Notes: generated by a model from the letters alone, not told the origin. 64,000 nucleotides of DNA from Streptomyces aureoverticillatus (GCF_014649395.1 NZ_BMSY01000005.1:124001-188000), one strand, 5' to 3'; positions 42,685-52,335 are shown, counted from the first letter of the stretch. Made by a program: numbers and translations.

Positions 42685-44196
42685 GTGGGACGCACCGGCA
42701 TGGACACGGACGTGGTGATCGCGGGCGCCGGGCCGACGGGCCTGATGCTCGCCTGCGAGCTGCGGCTGGCGGGCGTCGACGTGGTGGTGGTCGAGCGGCT
42801 CGCGGAGCGGACGGGCGAGTCGCGGGCCGGCGGGATGCACTCCCGCACCTTGGAGGTGCTGGACCAGCGCGGAGTCCTGGACCGCTTCCTGGCGGCCGGC
42901 GAACTGCAGCCGGTGGGCCACTTCTCCGGGCTCTGGCTGGACTTCGACGAGTCCGAGTCCAGGCACCCGTACCCGCTGATGATCCTGCAGAACGTCATCG
43001 AGCGGCTGCTGGAGGAGTGGGGCACCGAGCTCGGCGTGCGGGTGCGCCGGTCGTCCGAGGTGACCGGGATCCGTCAGGACGAGGACGGCGTGACGGTCGA
43101 GCTGGGTACGGCGGAGGCACCCGAGACGCTGCGCGCCCGCTACCTCGTGGGCTGCGACGGCGGGCGCAGCACGGTGCGCAAGCTGGCGGGCATCGACTTC
43201 CCCGGCACCCCGGCGACGATGACCGCGCTGATCGGCGACGTCGAACTCCCCGATCTGCCCGAGGACTACGTCTGGGTGCGGCGCGTGCCGGGCGGCGACT
43301 TCTCGGCGATCGCCTTCGAGCCGGGCTGGTACCGGGTGATCACATCCGACTACGAGAACGTCTCGGACCGCGACGAGCCCGCGACGTTCGAGCAGCTCCG
43401 GGAGTCCCTGGTCAGGCTCGCGGGCACGGACTTCGGCATGCACAGCCCCAGGTGGGTCTCCAAGTTCGGCGACGCGGCGCGGCAGGCCGCGCAGTACCGG
43501 GACGGCCGGGTGCTGCTCGCGGGCGACGCGGCGCACATCCACTTCCCGGCCGGCGGCCAGGGGCTGAACATGGGCGTGCAGGACGCGGTCAACCTCGGCT
43601 GGAAGCTCGCCTCGGTGGTGCGCGGCCAGGCGCCGGAGAGCCTGCTGGACAGCTATCACGACGAGCGGCACCCCGTCGCGGAGCGCGTGCTGCACAACAC
43701 CCGGGCGCAGTCGGCCCTGGCCCGCCCCGGCGCCCAGACGGACGCGCTGCGCGATGTGTTCGGCTCGCTCATGGTGTTCGACGACGTCAACCGGCATCTG
43801 CGCGCCATGCTCACCGCGCTGGACATCCGGTACGCCCTCGACGGCGACCACCCGCTGACGGGCCGCCGGGTCCCCGACGCCGACCTCAAGACGTCCGACG
43901 GCGCCACCCGCGTCTACGAGCTGCTGCACGCGGCCCGCCCCGTCCTGCTCGACCTGCGCGGCAGCGCCGAGGTGGCGGCGGCCGCCGAGGGCTGGGCCGA
44001 TCGCGTCGACCTCGTCACGGCGCGGAGCGAGGACGACCACTGGTCCGTCCCGGTCTTCGGCGAGATTCCCGCTCCCGCCGCGCTCCTCATCCGTCCGGAC
44101 GGCCATGTCGCCTGGGCGGCCGCCGACGGCGCGCCCGACACCGCCGAGCTCCGGACGGCCCTCACCACCTGGTGCGGCCCGGCCCGGCAGGCGTAA
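42685..44196 (+). CDS. FAD-dependent aromatic/polyketide monooxygenase (PHBH fold)
   Basis: A 503-aa group A flavoprotein hydroxylase using NADPH and oxygen. It has the FAD loop VVIAGAGPTGLMLACEL (about 9-25), RAGGMHSRTLEVLDQRG, the DG motif VGCDGGRSTVRKLAGI and the GD motif GRVLLAGDAAHIHFPAGGQGLNMGVQDAVNLGWKL. The C-terminal thioredoxin-like domain (about 390-503) is that of PgaE/RIFMO-type enzymes. GTG 42685 has AGGGGGA upstream; ATG 42700 is an alternative. It may hydroxylate an aromatic or antibiotic; no biosynthetic cluster is nearby. A perfect palindrome lies in its promoter and a strong terminator follows. Confidence 0.9.
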   Translation: MGRTGMDTDVVIAGAGPTGLMLACELRLAGVDVVVVERLAERTGESRAGGMHSRTLEVLDQRGVLDRFLAAGELQPVGHFSGLWLDFDESESRHPYPLMILQNVIERLLEEWGTELGVRVRRSSEVTGIRQDEDGVTVELGTAEAPETLRARYLVGCDGGRSTVRKLAGIDFPGTPATMTALIGDVELPDLPEDYVWVRRVPGGDFSAIAFEPGWYRVITSDYENVSDRDEPATFEQLRESLVRLAGTDFGMHSPRWVSKFGDAARQAAQYRDGRVLLAGDAAHIHFPAGGQGLNMGVQDAVNLGWKLASVVRGQAPESLLDSYHDERHPVAERVLHNTRAQSALARPGAQTDALRDVFGSLMVFDDVNRHLRAMLTALDIRYALDGDHPLTGRRVPDADLKTSDGATRVYELLHAARPVLLDLRGSAEVAAAAEGWADRVDLVTARSEDDHWSVPVFGEIPAPAALLIRPDGHVAWAAADGAPDTAELRTALTTWCGPARQA

Positions 44197-44216
44197 GCAC
44201 CACGACGCACGACGAC

Positions 44217-44254
44217 GGCGGCCGTCAAGACCTGATCGGGTCTTGACGGCCGCC
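44217..44254. terminator. Strong hairpin between FAD monooxygenase and ctaB
   Basis: Two 16-nt perfectly complementary arms, GGCGGCCGTCAAGACC and GGTCTTGACGGCCGCC, enclose TGATCG. It lies between convergent stops at 44196 and 44317, so it is a bidirectional terminator. Confidence 0.85.
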
Positions 44255-44316
44255 TCGTCGTGTGAGGTGGGTGCGGGCGGCGGTGAGCGCTCACCGCTCC
44301 GGGAAACCGCCGGGGG

Positions 44317-45264
44317 CTACCGCAGGAAGGGATCCACCGCGACCGCCACGAACAGCAGCGACACATAGGTGATGGACCAGTGGAAGAGGCGCATCTCCTT
44401 GAGCTTGCCGCCGGTCGCCTCGGCCTTCGCGCGGTTCTGCAGCCCGTGCGCCTCCCACAGCCACCAGCCGCCGGTGGCCAGGGCGACCGCGGTGTAGAAC
44501 CAGCCGGTGTAGCCGAGCGGCTGGAGCAGCAGCGAGACCGCGACCATGACCCAGCTGTAGAGGACGATCTGGCGCGCGACGACCTTGTTGGAGGCGATCA
44601 CCGGAAGCATCGGCACGCCCACGCGCGCGTAGTCCTCCTTGACCCGCATGGACAGCGGCCAGTAGTGCGGCGGCGTCCAGAAGAACATCACCAGGAAGAG
44701 GATGACGGGCGCCCACGACATCGAGTTGGTCACGGACGACCAGCCGATGAGGACGGGCAGACAGCCCGCGATGCCGCCCCAGACGATGTTCTGGGAGGTG
44801 CGCCGCTTGAGGATCATCGTGTAGACGACCACGTAGAAGAGCAGCGCCCCGAGCGACAGCCAGGCGGACAGCCAGTTGACGGTGAGGCCGAAGAGCAGTG
44901 TGGAGATCACCGCGAGCGAGATGCCGAAGACCAGGCACTCGCGGGGGCTGACCATCCCGGTGACGAGCGGGCGCTGCGACGTGCGCTCCATGAGGGCGTC
45001 GATGTCGCGGTCGATGTACATGTTGAGCGCGTTGGCGCCGCCCGCGGAGAGGTAGCCGCCCACGCAGGTGAGCAGCACCAGGGTGAGGTCGGGCACCCCC
45101 TGCTCGGCGAGGAACATCACCGGAACGGTGGTGATCAGCAGCAGTTCGATGATCCGCGGCTTGGTCAGCGCCACGAACGCCTTGACTCGGGCCCCGAACG
45201 GCCGGTTGCTCGGGTTCTGGCTCGCCCCGATTACCCCCGCTGGACGGGATTCAACGGCCGTCAC
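44317..45264 (-). CDS. ctaB: Protoheme IX farnesyltransferase (heme O synthase)
   Basis: A 315-aa UbiA-superfamily membrane enzyme attaching farnesyl to heme B to give heme O, the substrate of CtaA. The prenyl-diphosphate Asp-rich site is NALNMYIDRDIDALMERTSQRPL; the second conserved site is MFFWTPPHYWPLSMRVKEDYARVGVPMLP. About nine helices. GTG 45264 (VTAVESRPAG) has AGGGG 6 nt upstream; the longer frame upstream lacks family similarity. It is divergent from tkt, with a 375-nt shared intergenic region. Confidence 0.94.
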   Translation of the reverse strand: MTAVESRPAGVIGASQNPSNRPFGARVKAFVALTKPRIIELLLITTVPVMFLAEQGVPDLTLVLLTCVGGYLSAGGANALNMYIDRDIDALMERTSQRPLVTGMVSPRECLVFGISLAVISTLLFGLTVNWLSAWLSLGALLFYVVVYTMILKRRTSQNIVWGGIAGCLPVLIGWSSVTNSMSWAPVILFLVMFFWTPPHYWPLSMRVKEDYARVGVPMLPVIASNKVVARQIVLYSWVMVAVSLLLQPLGYTGWFYTAVALATGGWWLWEAHGLQNRAKAEATGGKLKEMRLFHWSITYVSLLFVAVAVDPFLR

Positions 45265-45639
45265 GCACACCCCTGACAGAGACTCCCAGCAAGCCCTGCG
45301 TCGGACGTTCGGACATGAAGATCCGGTAAAGGCTCGCGCGTACCACGCCACTGTAGACGTTGCCCATACCTCGCCCTTCGCGGGGGTGGGTTCGTGTTGA
45401 GGGGCCGGACGAGCGGTGTTCGAAGGCGGGCGAAGCGGACGGACGAGGTGACCAGATGAGCAGTCCCGTTTTCACATGGTGAATGCGGTACGGCCCTTTC
45501 GGGAGGCGGATCGCGACGGCTCCCGGCAGTCTGGAATCACTCGAAAAAATGCACGTTCTCACAGCGGTAGGCTCGACAGCGGCCGGTGAGATTCATACGC
45601 CGCCGGCATTCGACATGTGGAGAGGAGCCCTGACCCAGG
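45265..45639. other. Gene-free ctaB-tkt divergent promoter region
   Basis: No convincing gene is seen in these 375 nt. An inverted repeat TTCAC-ATG-GTGAA (45471-45483) lies roughly midway, a possible regulator site. An A-run (CTCGAAAAAATGCAC) is at about 45540-45554, unusual in this GC context. The tkt ribosome site AGAGGAG is at 45621-45627. No textbook -35/-10 pair was found by eye for either gene. Confidence 0.5.
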
Positions 45640-47727
45640 GTGAGCACCAAGCCGACCACCACAGACCTCGAGTGGACCGATCTGGACCAGCGGGCTGTCG
45701 ACACCGTCCGCGTCCTGGCCATGGATTCCGTACAGAAGGTCGGCAACGGCCATCCGGGTACGGCCATGAGCCTCGCGCCCGCCGCGTACACCCTTTTCCA
45801 GAAGGTGATGCGGCACGACCCGGCGGACGCCGACTGGACCGGCCGGGACCGTTTCGTCCTGTCCGCGGGCCACTCGTCCCTCACGCTCTACATCCAGCTC
45901 TACCTGGCCGGTTTCGGCCTGGAGCTCGATGACCTGAAGGCCTTCCGCACGTGGGGCTCGAAGACGCCGGGCCACCCGGAGTACGGCCACACGGTGGGCG
46001 TGGAGACGACCACGGGCCCGCTCGGCCAGGGCGTCGCCAACGCCGTGGGCATGGCGATGGCCGCCCGCTACGAGCGCGGTCTGTTCGACCCGGACACCGC
46101 CGCGGGCGAGTCGCCGTTCGACCACTACATCTACGCGATCGCCGGCGACGGCTGCCTCCAGGAGGGCATCTCCGCCGAGGCGTCCTCGATGGCCGGGCAC
46201 CAGAAGCTCGGCAACCTGATCCTGCTGTGGGACGACAACCACATCTCGATCGAGGGCGACACGGAGACCGCGATCTCCGAAGACACCATGAAGCGGTACG
46301 AGGCCTACGGCTGGCACGTGCAGCGTGTGGAGCCGAAGGAGAACGGCGACCTGGACCCGGCCGCGCTGTACGCGGCGATCCAGGAGGCCAAGGCCGTCAC
46401 GGACCGGCCGTCGTTCATCGCGATGCGTTCGATCATCGCCTGGCCGGCCCCGAACGCGCAGAACACCGAGGCCGCGCACGGCTCGGCGCTCGGCGACGAC
46501 GAGGTCGCCGCCACCAAGCGGGTGCTCGGCTTCGACCCGGAGCGGTCCTTCGAGGTCTCCGACGAGGTCCTCGCGCACACCCGCAAGGCGCTGGACCGGG
46601 GCCGTGAGGCCAAGGCGACGTGGGAGAAGGGCTTCGCCGCCTGGCGTACGCAGCAGCCCGAGCGCGCCGCGGAGTTCGACCGGATCGCCGCGGGCGAGCT
46701 GCCCGCGGGCTGGGAGGAGAAGCTCCCGGTCTTCGAGACGGGCAAGGGCGTCGCGACGCGTGCCGCCTCCGGCAAGGTCCTGCAGGCGCTCGGCGCGGTG
46801 ATCCCCGAGTTGTGGGGCGGCTCCGCCGACCTCGCGGGCTCGAACAACACCACGATCGACAAGACGTCGTCGTTCCTGCCGGCGGACAACCCGCTGCCGG
46901 AGGCACACCCGTACGGCCGCACGATCCACTACGGCATCCGTGAGCACTCCATGGCCGCGGAGATGAACGGCATCGCGCTGCACGGCAACACCCGCATCTA
47001 CGGCGGCACCTTCCTGGTGTTCTCCGACTACATGCGCAACGCCGTGCGCCTGTCCGCGCTGATGCACCTGCCGGTGACGTACGTGTGGACGCACGACTCG
47101 GTGGGCCTCGGCGAGGACGGCCCGACGCACCAGCCGGTGGAGCACCTGGCCTCGCTGCGCGCCATCCCGGGCCTGAACGTGGTCCGTCCGGCCGACGCGA
47201 ACGAGACCGCCATCGCCTGGCGCGAGATCCTCAGGCGCTGGACGAAGGAGTTCGGCAAGGGCGCCCCGCACGGCCTGGCGCTGACCCGTCAGGGCGTGCC
47301 GACGTACGAGCCCAACGAGGACGCCGCGAAGGGCGGTTACGTGCTCTTCGAGGCCGACGGCGGCAAGCCCGAGGTCGTCCTCATCGGCACCGGTTCCGAG
47401 GTGCAGCTCGCCGTGGAGGCACGCGAGCAGCTGCAGGCGGCGGGCGTGCCGACGCGCGTTGTCTCGATGCCGTCGGTGGAGTGGTTCGAGGAGCAGGAGC
47501 AGGGGTACCGGGACTCGGTGCTGCCGCCGTCGGTGAAGGCGCGGGTGGCGGTCGAGGCCGGCATCGGCCTGACCTGGCACCGCTTCGTCGGGGACGCGGG
47601 CCGCATCGTTTCGCTGGAGCACTTCGGGGCTTCGGCGGACGGCAAGGTCCTCTTCCGCGAGTTCGGTTTCACCGCCGACGCGGTGGCCGCGGCAGCGCGG
47701 GAATCGATTGCAGCCGCTCAGCGCTGA
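45640..47727 (+). CDS. tkt: Transketolase
   Basis: A 695-aa thiamine-diphosphate enzyme exchanging two-carbon units between sugar phosphates in the non-oxidative pentose phosphate pathway. N-terminal GNGHPGTAMSLAP and AGHSS carry substrate-binding His residues. The ThDP motif runs from IAGDGCLQEGISAEAS (GDG 169-171) to WDDN (N200). The Pyr domain has YGIREHSMAAEMNGIALHG with the catalytic Glu. GTG 45640 is the start; AGGAG is 12 nt upstream. It heads the tkt-tal-zwf-opcA-pgl operon, 34 nt before tal. Confidence 0.97.
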   Translation: MSTKPTTTDLEWTDLDQRAVDTVRVLAMDSVQKVGNGHPGTAMSLAPAAYTLFQKVMRHDPADADWTGRDRFVLSAGHSSLTLYIQLYLAGFGLELDDLKAFRTWGSKTPGHPEYGHTVGVETTTGPLGQGVANAVGMAMAARYERGLFDPDTAAGESPFDHYIYAIAGDGCLQEGISAEASSMAGHQKLGNLILLWDDNHISIEGDTETAISEDTMKRYEAYGWHVQRVEPKENGDLDPAALYAAIQEAKAVTDRPSFIAMRSIIAWPAPNAQNTEAAHGSALGDDEVAATKRVLGFDPERSFEVSDEVLAHTRKALDRGREAKATWEKGFAAWRTQQPERAAEFDRIAAGELPAGWEEKLPVFETGKGVATRAASGKVLQALGAVIPELWGGSADLAGSNNTTIDKTSSFLPADNPLPEAHPYGRTIHYGIREHSMAAEMNGIALHGNTRIYGGTFLVFSDYMRNAVRLSALMHLPVTYVWTHDSVGLGEDGPTHQPVEHLASLRAIPGLNVVRPADANETAIAWREILRRWTKEFGKGAPHGLALTRQGVPTYEPNEDAAKGGYVLFEADGGKPEVVLIGTGSEVQLAVEAREQLQAAGVPTRVVSMPSVEWFEEQEQGYRDSVLPPSVKARVAVEAGIGLTWHRFVGDAGRIVSLEHFGASADGKVLFREFGFTADAVAAAARESIAAAQR

Positions 47728-47761
47728 CGCCCATATACGACCAAGTAGGAGATGTAATTCC

Positions 47762-48880
47762 ATGACAGACGCACTCAAGCGCCTCTCCGACGAAGGCGTC
47801 GCGATCTGGCTGGACGACCTGTCGCGCAAGCGGATCACGTCCGGCAACCTCGCCGAACTGATCGACGAGCAGCACGTCGTGGGCGTCACCACCAACCCGT
47901 CGATCTTCCAGAAGGCGATCTCGTCCGGCGACGGCTACGAGCAGCAGCTCGAGGACCTCGCCGCGCGCAAGGTCACCGTCGAAGAGGCGATCCGCATGAT
48001 CACGACGGCGGACGTCCGTGACGCCGCCGACATCCTGCGGCCGGTGTTCGACGCGACCGGCGGCCAGGACGGCCGGGTGTCGATCGAGGTCGACCCGCGC
48101 CTGGCACACAACACGAAGGCGACGGTCGCCGAGGCCAAGCAGCTGGCGTGGCTGGTGGACCGGCCGAACACGCTCATCAAGATCCCGGCGACGAAGGCGG
48201 GCCTGCCGGCGATCACCGAGGTCATCGGCCGGGGCATCAGCGTGAACGTGACGCTGATCTTCTCCCTGGAGCGCTACCGCGAGGTCATGGACGCCTACCT
48301 CGCGGGCCTGGAGAAGGCGAAGGCCGCGGGCCTGGACCTGTCCAAGATCCACTCGGTGGCGTCGTTCTTCGTGTCCCGCGTGGACACCGAGATCGACAAG
48401 CGCATCGACAAGCTGGGCACCGACGAGGCCAAGGCCGCGCGCGGCAAGGCCGGTCTGGCCAACGCCCGGCTGGCGTACGAGGCGTACGAGGAGGTCTTCT
48501 CCTCCGACCGCTGGGCCGCCCTGGACAAGGCGAACGCCAACAAGCAGCGCCCGCTGTGGGCGTCGACGGGCGTCAAGGACAAGGCGTACAAGGACACGCT
48601 GTACGTCGACGACCTGGTCGCTCCCGGCACGGTGAACACCATGCCGGAGGCCACCCTCGAGGCCAGCGCCGACCACGGCCAGATCACCGGCAACACCATC
48701 GCCGGGACGTACGACCAGTCGCGTGCCGAGATCGCCGCCGTGGAGAAGCTCGGCATCTCGTACGACGACGTGGTGCAGCTCCTGGAGGACGAGGGCGTCG
48801 AGAAGTTCGCCTCGTCCTGGAACGACCTGCTCAAGTCGACCGAGGCCGAGCTCAAGCGCCTCGCCCCCTCGGAGGGCTGA
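47762..48880 (+). CDS. tal: Transaldolase
   Basis: A 372-aa long-form actinobacterial transaldolase moving a dihydroxyacetone unit between sugar phosphates. The Schiff-base lysine is K140 (NTLIKIPATKAG), and GVTTNPSIFQKAI (41-53) and SVASFFVSRVDTEIDKRID are family marks. ATG 47762 has TAGGAGAT about 9 nt upstream. It lies 34 nt after tkt and 4 nt before zwf. Confidence 0.97.
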   Translation: MTDALKRLSDEGVAIWLDDLSRKRITSGNLAELIDEQHVVGVTTNPSIFQKAISSGDGYEQQLEDLAARKVTVEEAIRMITTADVRDAADILRPVFDATGGQDGRVSIEVDPRLAHNTKATVAEAKQLAWLVDRPNTLIKIPATKAGLPAITEVIGRGISVNVTLIFSLERYREVMDAYLAGLEKAKAAGLDLSKIHSVASFFVSRVDTEIDKRIDKLGTDEAKAARGKAGLANARLAYEAYEEVFSSDRWAALDKANANKQRPLWASTGVKDKAYKDTLYVDDLVAPGTVNTMPEATLEASADHGQITGNTIAGTYDQSRAEIAAVEKLGISYDDVVQLLEDEGVEKFASSWNDLLKSTEAELKRLAPSEG

Positions 48881-48884
48881 AACC

Positions 48885-50408
48885 TTGTCGAGCAGCAATC
48901 CGCTGCGTGACGCCGCGGACCGACGGCTCCCGCGTATCGCGGGGCCGTCGGGCCTCGTCATCTTTGGCGTCACGGGCGATTTGTCCCGTAAAAAGCTGAT
49001 GCCTGCTGTCTATGACCTCGCCAACCGGGGTCTGCTGCCGCCGGGCTTCTCGCTCATCGGCTTCGCCCGCCGCGAGTGGCAGGACGAGGACTTCGCGCAG
49101 GAGGTGCACGACGCGGTCAAGCAGCACGCGCGCACGCCCTTCCGCGAGGAGGTCTGGCAGCAGCTCATCCAGGGCATGCGTTTCGTCCAGGGCAACTTCG
49201 ACGACGACGCGGCCTTCGAGCAGCTGAAGGCGACGATTCAGGACCTGGACAAGCAGCAGGGCACGGGCGGCAACTTCGCCTTCTACCTCTCGGTGCCCCC
49301 GAAGTTCTTCCCGCAGGTCGTCCAGCAGCTCAAGAAGCACGAGCTGGCGGACGCGCCGGAGGGTTCCTGGCGCCGCGCGGTGATCGAGAAGCCGTTCGGG
49401 CACGACCTGAGGTCCGCCAAGGAACTGAACGCGATCGTGCACGAGGTGTTCGCCCCGGACCAGGTGTTCCGGATCGACCACTACCTCGGCAAGGAGACCG
49501 TCCAGAACATCCTGGCGCTGCGCTTCGCCAACCAGATGTTCGAGCCGATCTGGAACCGGTCGTACGTCGACCACGTACAGATCACGATGGCCGAGGACAT
49601 CGGCATCGGCGGCCGCGCCGGGTACTACGACGGCATCGGCGCCGCCCGCGACGTCATCCAGAACCACCTCCTCCAGCTGATGGCGCTGACCGCCATGGAG
49701 GAGCCCGCCTCCTTCGAGGCGGACGCGCTGGTGGCGGAGAAGGCGAAGGTCCTCGGCGCGGTGAAGCTGCCCAAGGACCTCGGCAAGGACACCGTGCGCG
49801 GGCAGTACTCCGCGGGCTGGCAGGGCGGCGAGAAGGCCGTCGGCTATCTCCAGGAAGACGGCATCGACCCCAAGTCGAAGACCGATACGTACGCCGCCAT
49901 CAAGTTGCAGGTGGACAACCGCCGTTGGGCGGGCGTCCCGTTCTATCTGCGCACCGGCAAGCGCCTCGGCCGCCGCGTCACGGAGATCGCGGTCGTCTTC
50001 CAGCGCGCGCCCCACTCCCCCTTCGACCACACCGCCACCCAGGAGCTCGGGCAGAACGCGATCGTCATCCGCGTCCAGCCGGACGAGGGCATCACGGTCC
50101 GCTTCGGCTCGAAGGTGCCGGGCACCTCGATGGAGATCCGGGACGTGTCCATGGACTTCGCGTACGGCGAGTCCTTCACCGAGTCCAGCCCGGAGGCGTA
50201 CGAGCGCCTGATCCTGGACGTCCTGCTCGGCGACGCCAACCTCTTCCCGCGCACGGAGGAGGTCGAGCTGTCCTGGAACATCCTCGACCCGATCGAGGAG
50301 TACTGGGACGAGCACGGCAAGCCCGCGCAGTACCCGGCCGGGACCTGGGGCCCGGTCGAGGCGGACGAAATGCTCGCACGAGACGGACGGAGCTGGCGTC
50401 GGCCATGA
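48885..50408 (+). CDS. zwf: Glucose-6-phosphate 1-dehydrogenase
   Basis: A 507-aa enzyme making 6-phosphogluconolactone and NADPH. The coenzyme loop FGVTGDLSRKKLMPA is at about 27-41 and the active-site signature RIDHYLGKE at 197-205. The start is a rare TTG (48885): GGAGGG lies 8 nt before it and the preceding stop is 4 nt upstream, while no ATG/GTG fits. The longer open frame runs through tal in another phase and is not used. The stop overlaps the opcA start (ATGA). Confidence 0.95.
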   Translation: MSSSNPLRDAADRRLPRIAGPSGLVIFGVTGDLSRKKLMPAVYDLANRGLLPPGFSLIGFARREWQDEDFAQEVHDAVKQHARTPFREEVWQQLIQGMRFVQGNFDDDAAFEQLKATIQDLDKQQGTGGNFAFYLSVPPKFFPQVVQQLKKHELADAPEGSWRRAVIEKPFGHDLRSAKELNAIVHEVFAPDQVFRIDHYLGKETVQNILALRFANQMFEPIWNRSYVDHVQITMAEDIGIGGRAGYYDGIGAARDVIQNHLLQLMALTAMEEPASFEADALVAEKAKVLGAVKLPKDLGKDTVRGQYSAGWQGGEKAVGYLQEDGIDPKSKTDTYAAIKLQVDNRRWAGVPFYLRTGKRLGRRVTEIAVVFQRAPHSPFDHTATQELGQNAIVIRVQPDEGITVRFGSKVPGTSMEIRDVSMDFAYGESFTESSPEAYERLILDVLLGDANLFPRTEEVELSWNILDPIEEYWDEHGKPAQYPAGTWGPVEADEMLARDGRSWRRP

Positions 50409-51538
50409 AGATCGACCTGACGGACACCACGGCCAGCAAGATCAACAAAGCGCTCGTACAGGGTCGCCGCGCGATCGGCTCACCGGCCGTCGGCATGGTG
50501 CTGACCCTCGTCATCGTCACCGACGAGGAGAACGCCTACGACGCGCTGAAGGCCGCGAGCGAGGCCTCCCGCGAGCACCCCTCGCGCACGCTGGTCGTCA
50601 TCAAGCGGGTCTCGCGCTCACCGCGTGACCGTACGACGTCGCGCCTGGACGCCGAGGTCCGGGTCGGCGCGGACGCGGGCACCGGCGAAACGGTCATCCT
50701 GCGGCTGTACGGCGAGGTCCTCAACCACGCCCAGTCGGTGGTCCTGCCGCTGCTGCTGCCGGACGCGCCGGTCGTCGCGTGGTGGCCGGTCAACGCGCCG
50801 CTGGACCCGGCGCAGGACCCGCTGGGCGCGCTCGCCCAGCGCCGCGTCACGGACACGTACGCCGCCGAGCAGCCCATCCACGAGCTGACCGCGCGCGCCG
50901 AGGCCTACCACCCCGGCGACACGGACCTGTCCTGGACCCGCATCACGCCGTGGCGCTCGATGCTGGCCGCGGCCCTGGACCAGGTGGCGTGCGAGGTCAC
51001 CTCCGCGGAGGTGGAGGGCGAGGAGTTCAACCCGAGCGTCGAACTGCTCGCGATGTGGCTCGCGGAGCGCCTGGACGTGCCGGTCAAGCGCACGCTGTCG
51101 CCGGGCCCCGGCCTGACGGGCGTGCGCATGGAGACCAACTGCGGCCCGATCGTGCTCGACCGGGCCGACGGCTCCCTGGCGACGCTGTCCGTCCAGGGCC
51201 AGCCGGACCGCGCGGTCGCGCTCAAGCGCCGCGAGACGTCCGAGCTGATCGCGGAGGAGCTGCGGCGGCTTGACCCGGACGACACCTACGCGTCCGCGCT
51301 GAAGTTCGGCGTGGACCGGCTGGGCGAGCCGGTGGTGCACGGGCCGGGGTCGGACGGCTCGTCGTCCTCGTCCTCGGGCCGCTCGAAGGAGGCGTCGGAC
51401 GCCGCCGCTCAGGACGGGTCCGCGCAGGACGCGTCCGCTCAGGACCAGGGCTCGTCGGACGCCGGTGGCGCCGGCAAGTCGGGCGCCGCCAAGAAAGCCT
51501 CGGCGAAGGCCCCGGCCAAGAAGGCGGCCACGAAGTGA
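50405..51538 (+). CDS. opcA: OpcA, glucose-6-phosphate dehydrogenase assembly/allosteric effector
   Basis: A 377-aa partner that activates Zwf in cyanobacteria and actinobacteria. Typical regions are MKIDLTDTTASKINKALVQGRRAIGSPAVGMVLTLVIV, VLPLLLPDAPVVAWWPVNAP and DLSWTRITPWRSMLAAALDQ. The last 60 residues are low-complexity: a Ser run, then AQDGSAQDASAQD repeats, then a basic Ala/Lys tail (AKKASAKAPAKKAATK), which is longer than in many OpcA proteins and probably disordered. ATG 50405 overlaps zwf, and the stop overlaps pgl. Confidence 0.94.
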   Translation: MKIDLTDTTASKINKALVQGRRAIGSPAVGMVLTLVIVTDEENAYDALKAASEASREHPSRTLVVIKRVSRSPRDRTTSRLDAEVRVGADAGTGETVILRLYGEVLNHAQSVVLPLLLPDAPVVAWWPVNAPLDPAQDPLGALAQRRVTDTYAAEQPIHELTARAEAYHPGDTDLSWTRITPWRSMLAAALDQVACEVTSAEVEGEEFNPSVELLAMWLAERLDVPVKRTLSPGPGLTGVRMETNCGPIVLDRADGSLATLSVQGQPDRAVALKRRETSELIAEELRRLDPDDTYASALKFGVDRLGEPVVHGPGSDGSSSSSSGRSKEASDAAAQDGSAQDASAQDQGSSDAGGAGKSGAAKKASAKAPAKKAATK

Positions 51539-52335
51539 GTGCGGCTCCGCAGCTCGTCGTCCACCGCGACAAGGAGCTGATGGCGCAGGCCGCCGCGGCC
51601 CGGCTGATCACGAAGATCGTCGACGCCCAGGCGGCCCGCGGCTCCGCCTCCGTGGTCCTCACCGGCGGCCGCAACGGCAACGGCCTGCTCGCGGCGCTCA
51701 GTTCGGCGCCCGCGCGCGACGCCGTGGACTGGTCCCGGCTCGACCTGTGGTGGGGCGACGAGCGGTTCCTGCCGGACGGCGACCCCGAGCGCAACCACAC
51801 GCAGGCCCGCGAGGCCCTGCTCGACTCGGTGCCGCTCGACCCGGCGCGAGTGCACCCGATGCCCGCGTCCGACGGCCTCTACGCGAAGGGCGCCGACGCG
51901 GACGGCGCGGACGCGGCGGCCGCGGCGTACGCGGCGGAGCTCGCCGCGGCGGCCGGTCCCGAGGACCATGGCCCGGTTCCGACGTTCGACGTCCTGATGC
52001 TGGGCGTCGGCCCGGACACCCATGTCGCCTCGCTCTTCCCGGAACTGCCGGCGGTGCGGGAGAAGGAGCGCATGGTGGTCGGCGTGTACGGCGCGCCGAA
52101 GCCGCCGCCCGTCCGCGTCTCGCTGACGCTGCCGGCGATCCGGTCGGCCCGCGAGGTGTGGCTGCTCGCGGCGGGCGAGGACAAGGCGAACGCCGTGGCG
52201 ATGGCCCTGTCCGGCGCGGGCGAGGTGCAGGCTCCGGCAGCGGGCGCCCACGGCCGCTCGCGCACGCTGTGGCTCCTGGACGCGGCGGCGGCCTCGCAGT
52301 TGCCGCGGGATCTGTATCCGCCGGCGTCGCCCTGA
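51535..52335 (+). CDS. pgl: 6-phosphogluconolactonase (DevB/SOL type)
   Basis: A 266-aa enzyme hydrolysing the lactone from Zwf, second step of the oxidative pentose phosphate pathway. Markers are VVLTGGRNGNGLLAAL, VDWSRLDLWWGDERFLPDGDPERNHTQAREALLD and the GVGPDTHVASLFPELP active-site loop with His. GTG 51535 overlaps the opcA stop (GTGA). Gnd is not in this window. A strong hairpin follows. Confidence 0.95.
   Translation: MSAAPQLVVHRDKELMAQAAAARLITKIVDAQAARGSASVVLTGGRNGNGLLAALSSAPARDAVDWSRLDLWWGDERFLPDGDPERNHTQAREALLDSVPLDPARVHPMPASDGLYAKGADADGADAAAAAYAAELAAAAGPEDHGPVPTFDVLMLGVGPDTHVASLFPELPAVREKERMVVGVYGAPKPPPVRVSLTLPAIRSAREVWLLAAGEDKANAVAMALSGAGEVQAPAAGAHGRSRTLWLLDAAAASQLPRDLYPPASP

Noticed and set aside
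45483..45932. Possible small gene in the ctaB-tkt gap
   Set aside because: The frame runs into tkt in another phase, has no ribosome site and shows unselected composition.
48723..48884. Upstream ATG start for zwf inside tal
   Set aside because: It would overlap tal by over 150 nt in another frame with no similarity to G6PD; TTG 48885 has a proper ribosome site.
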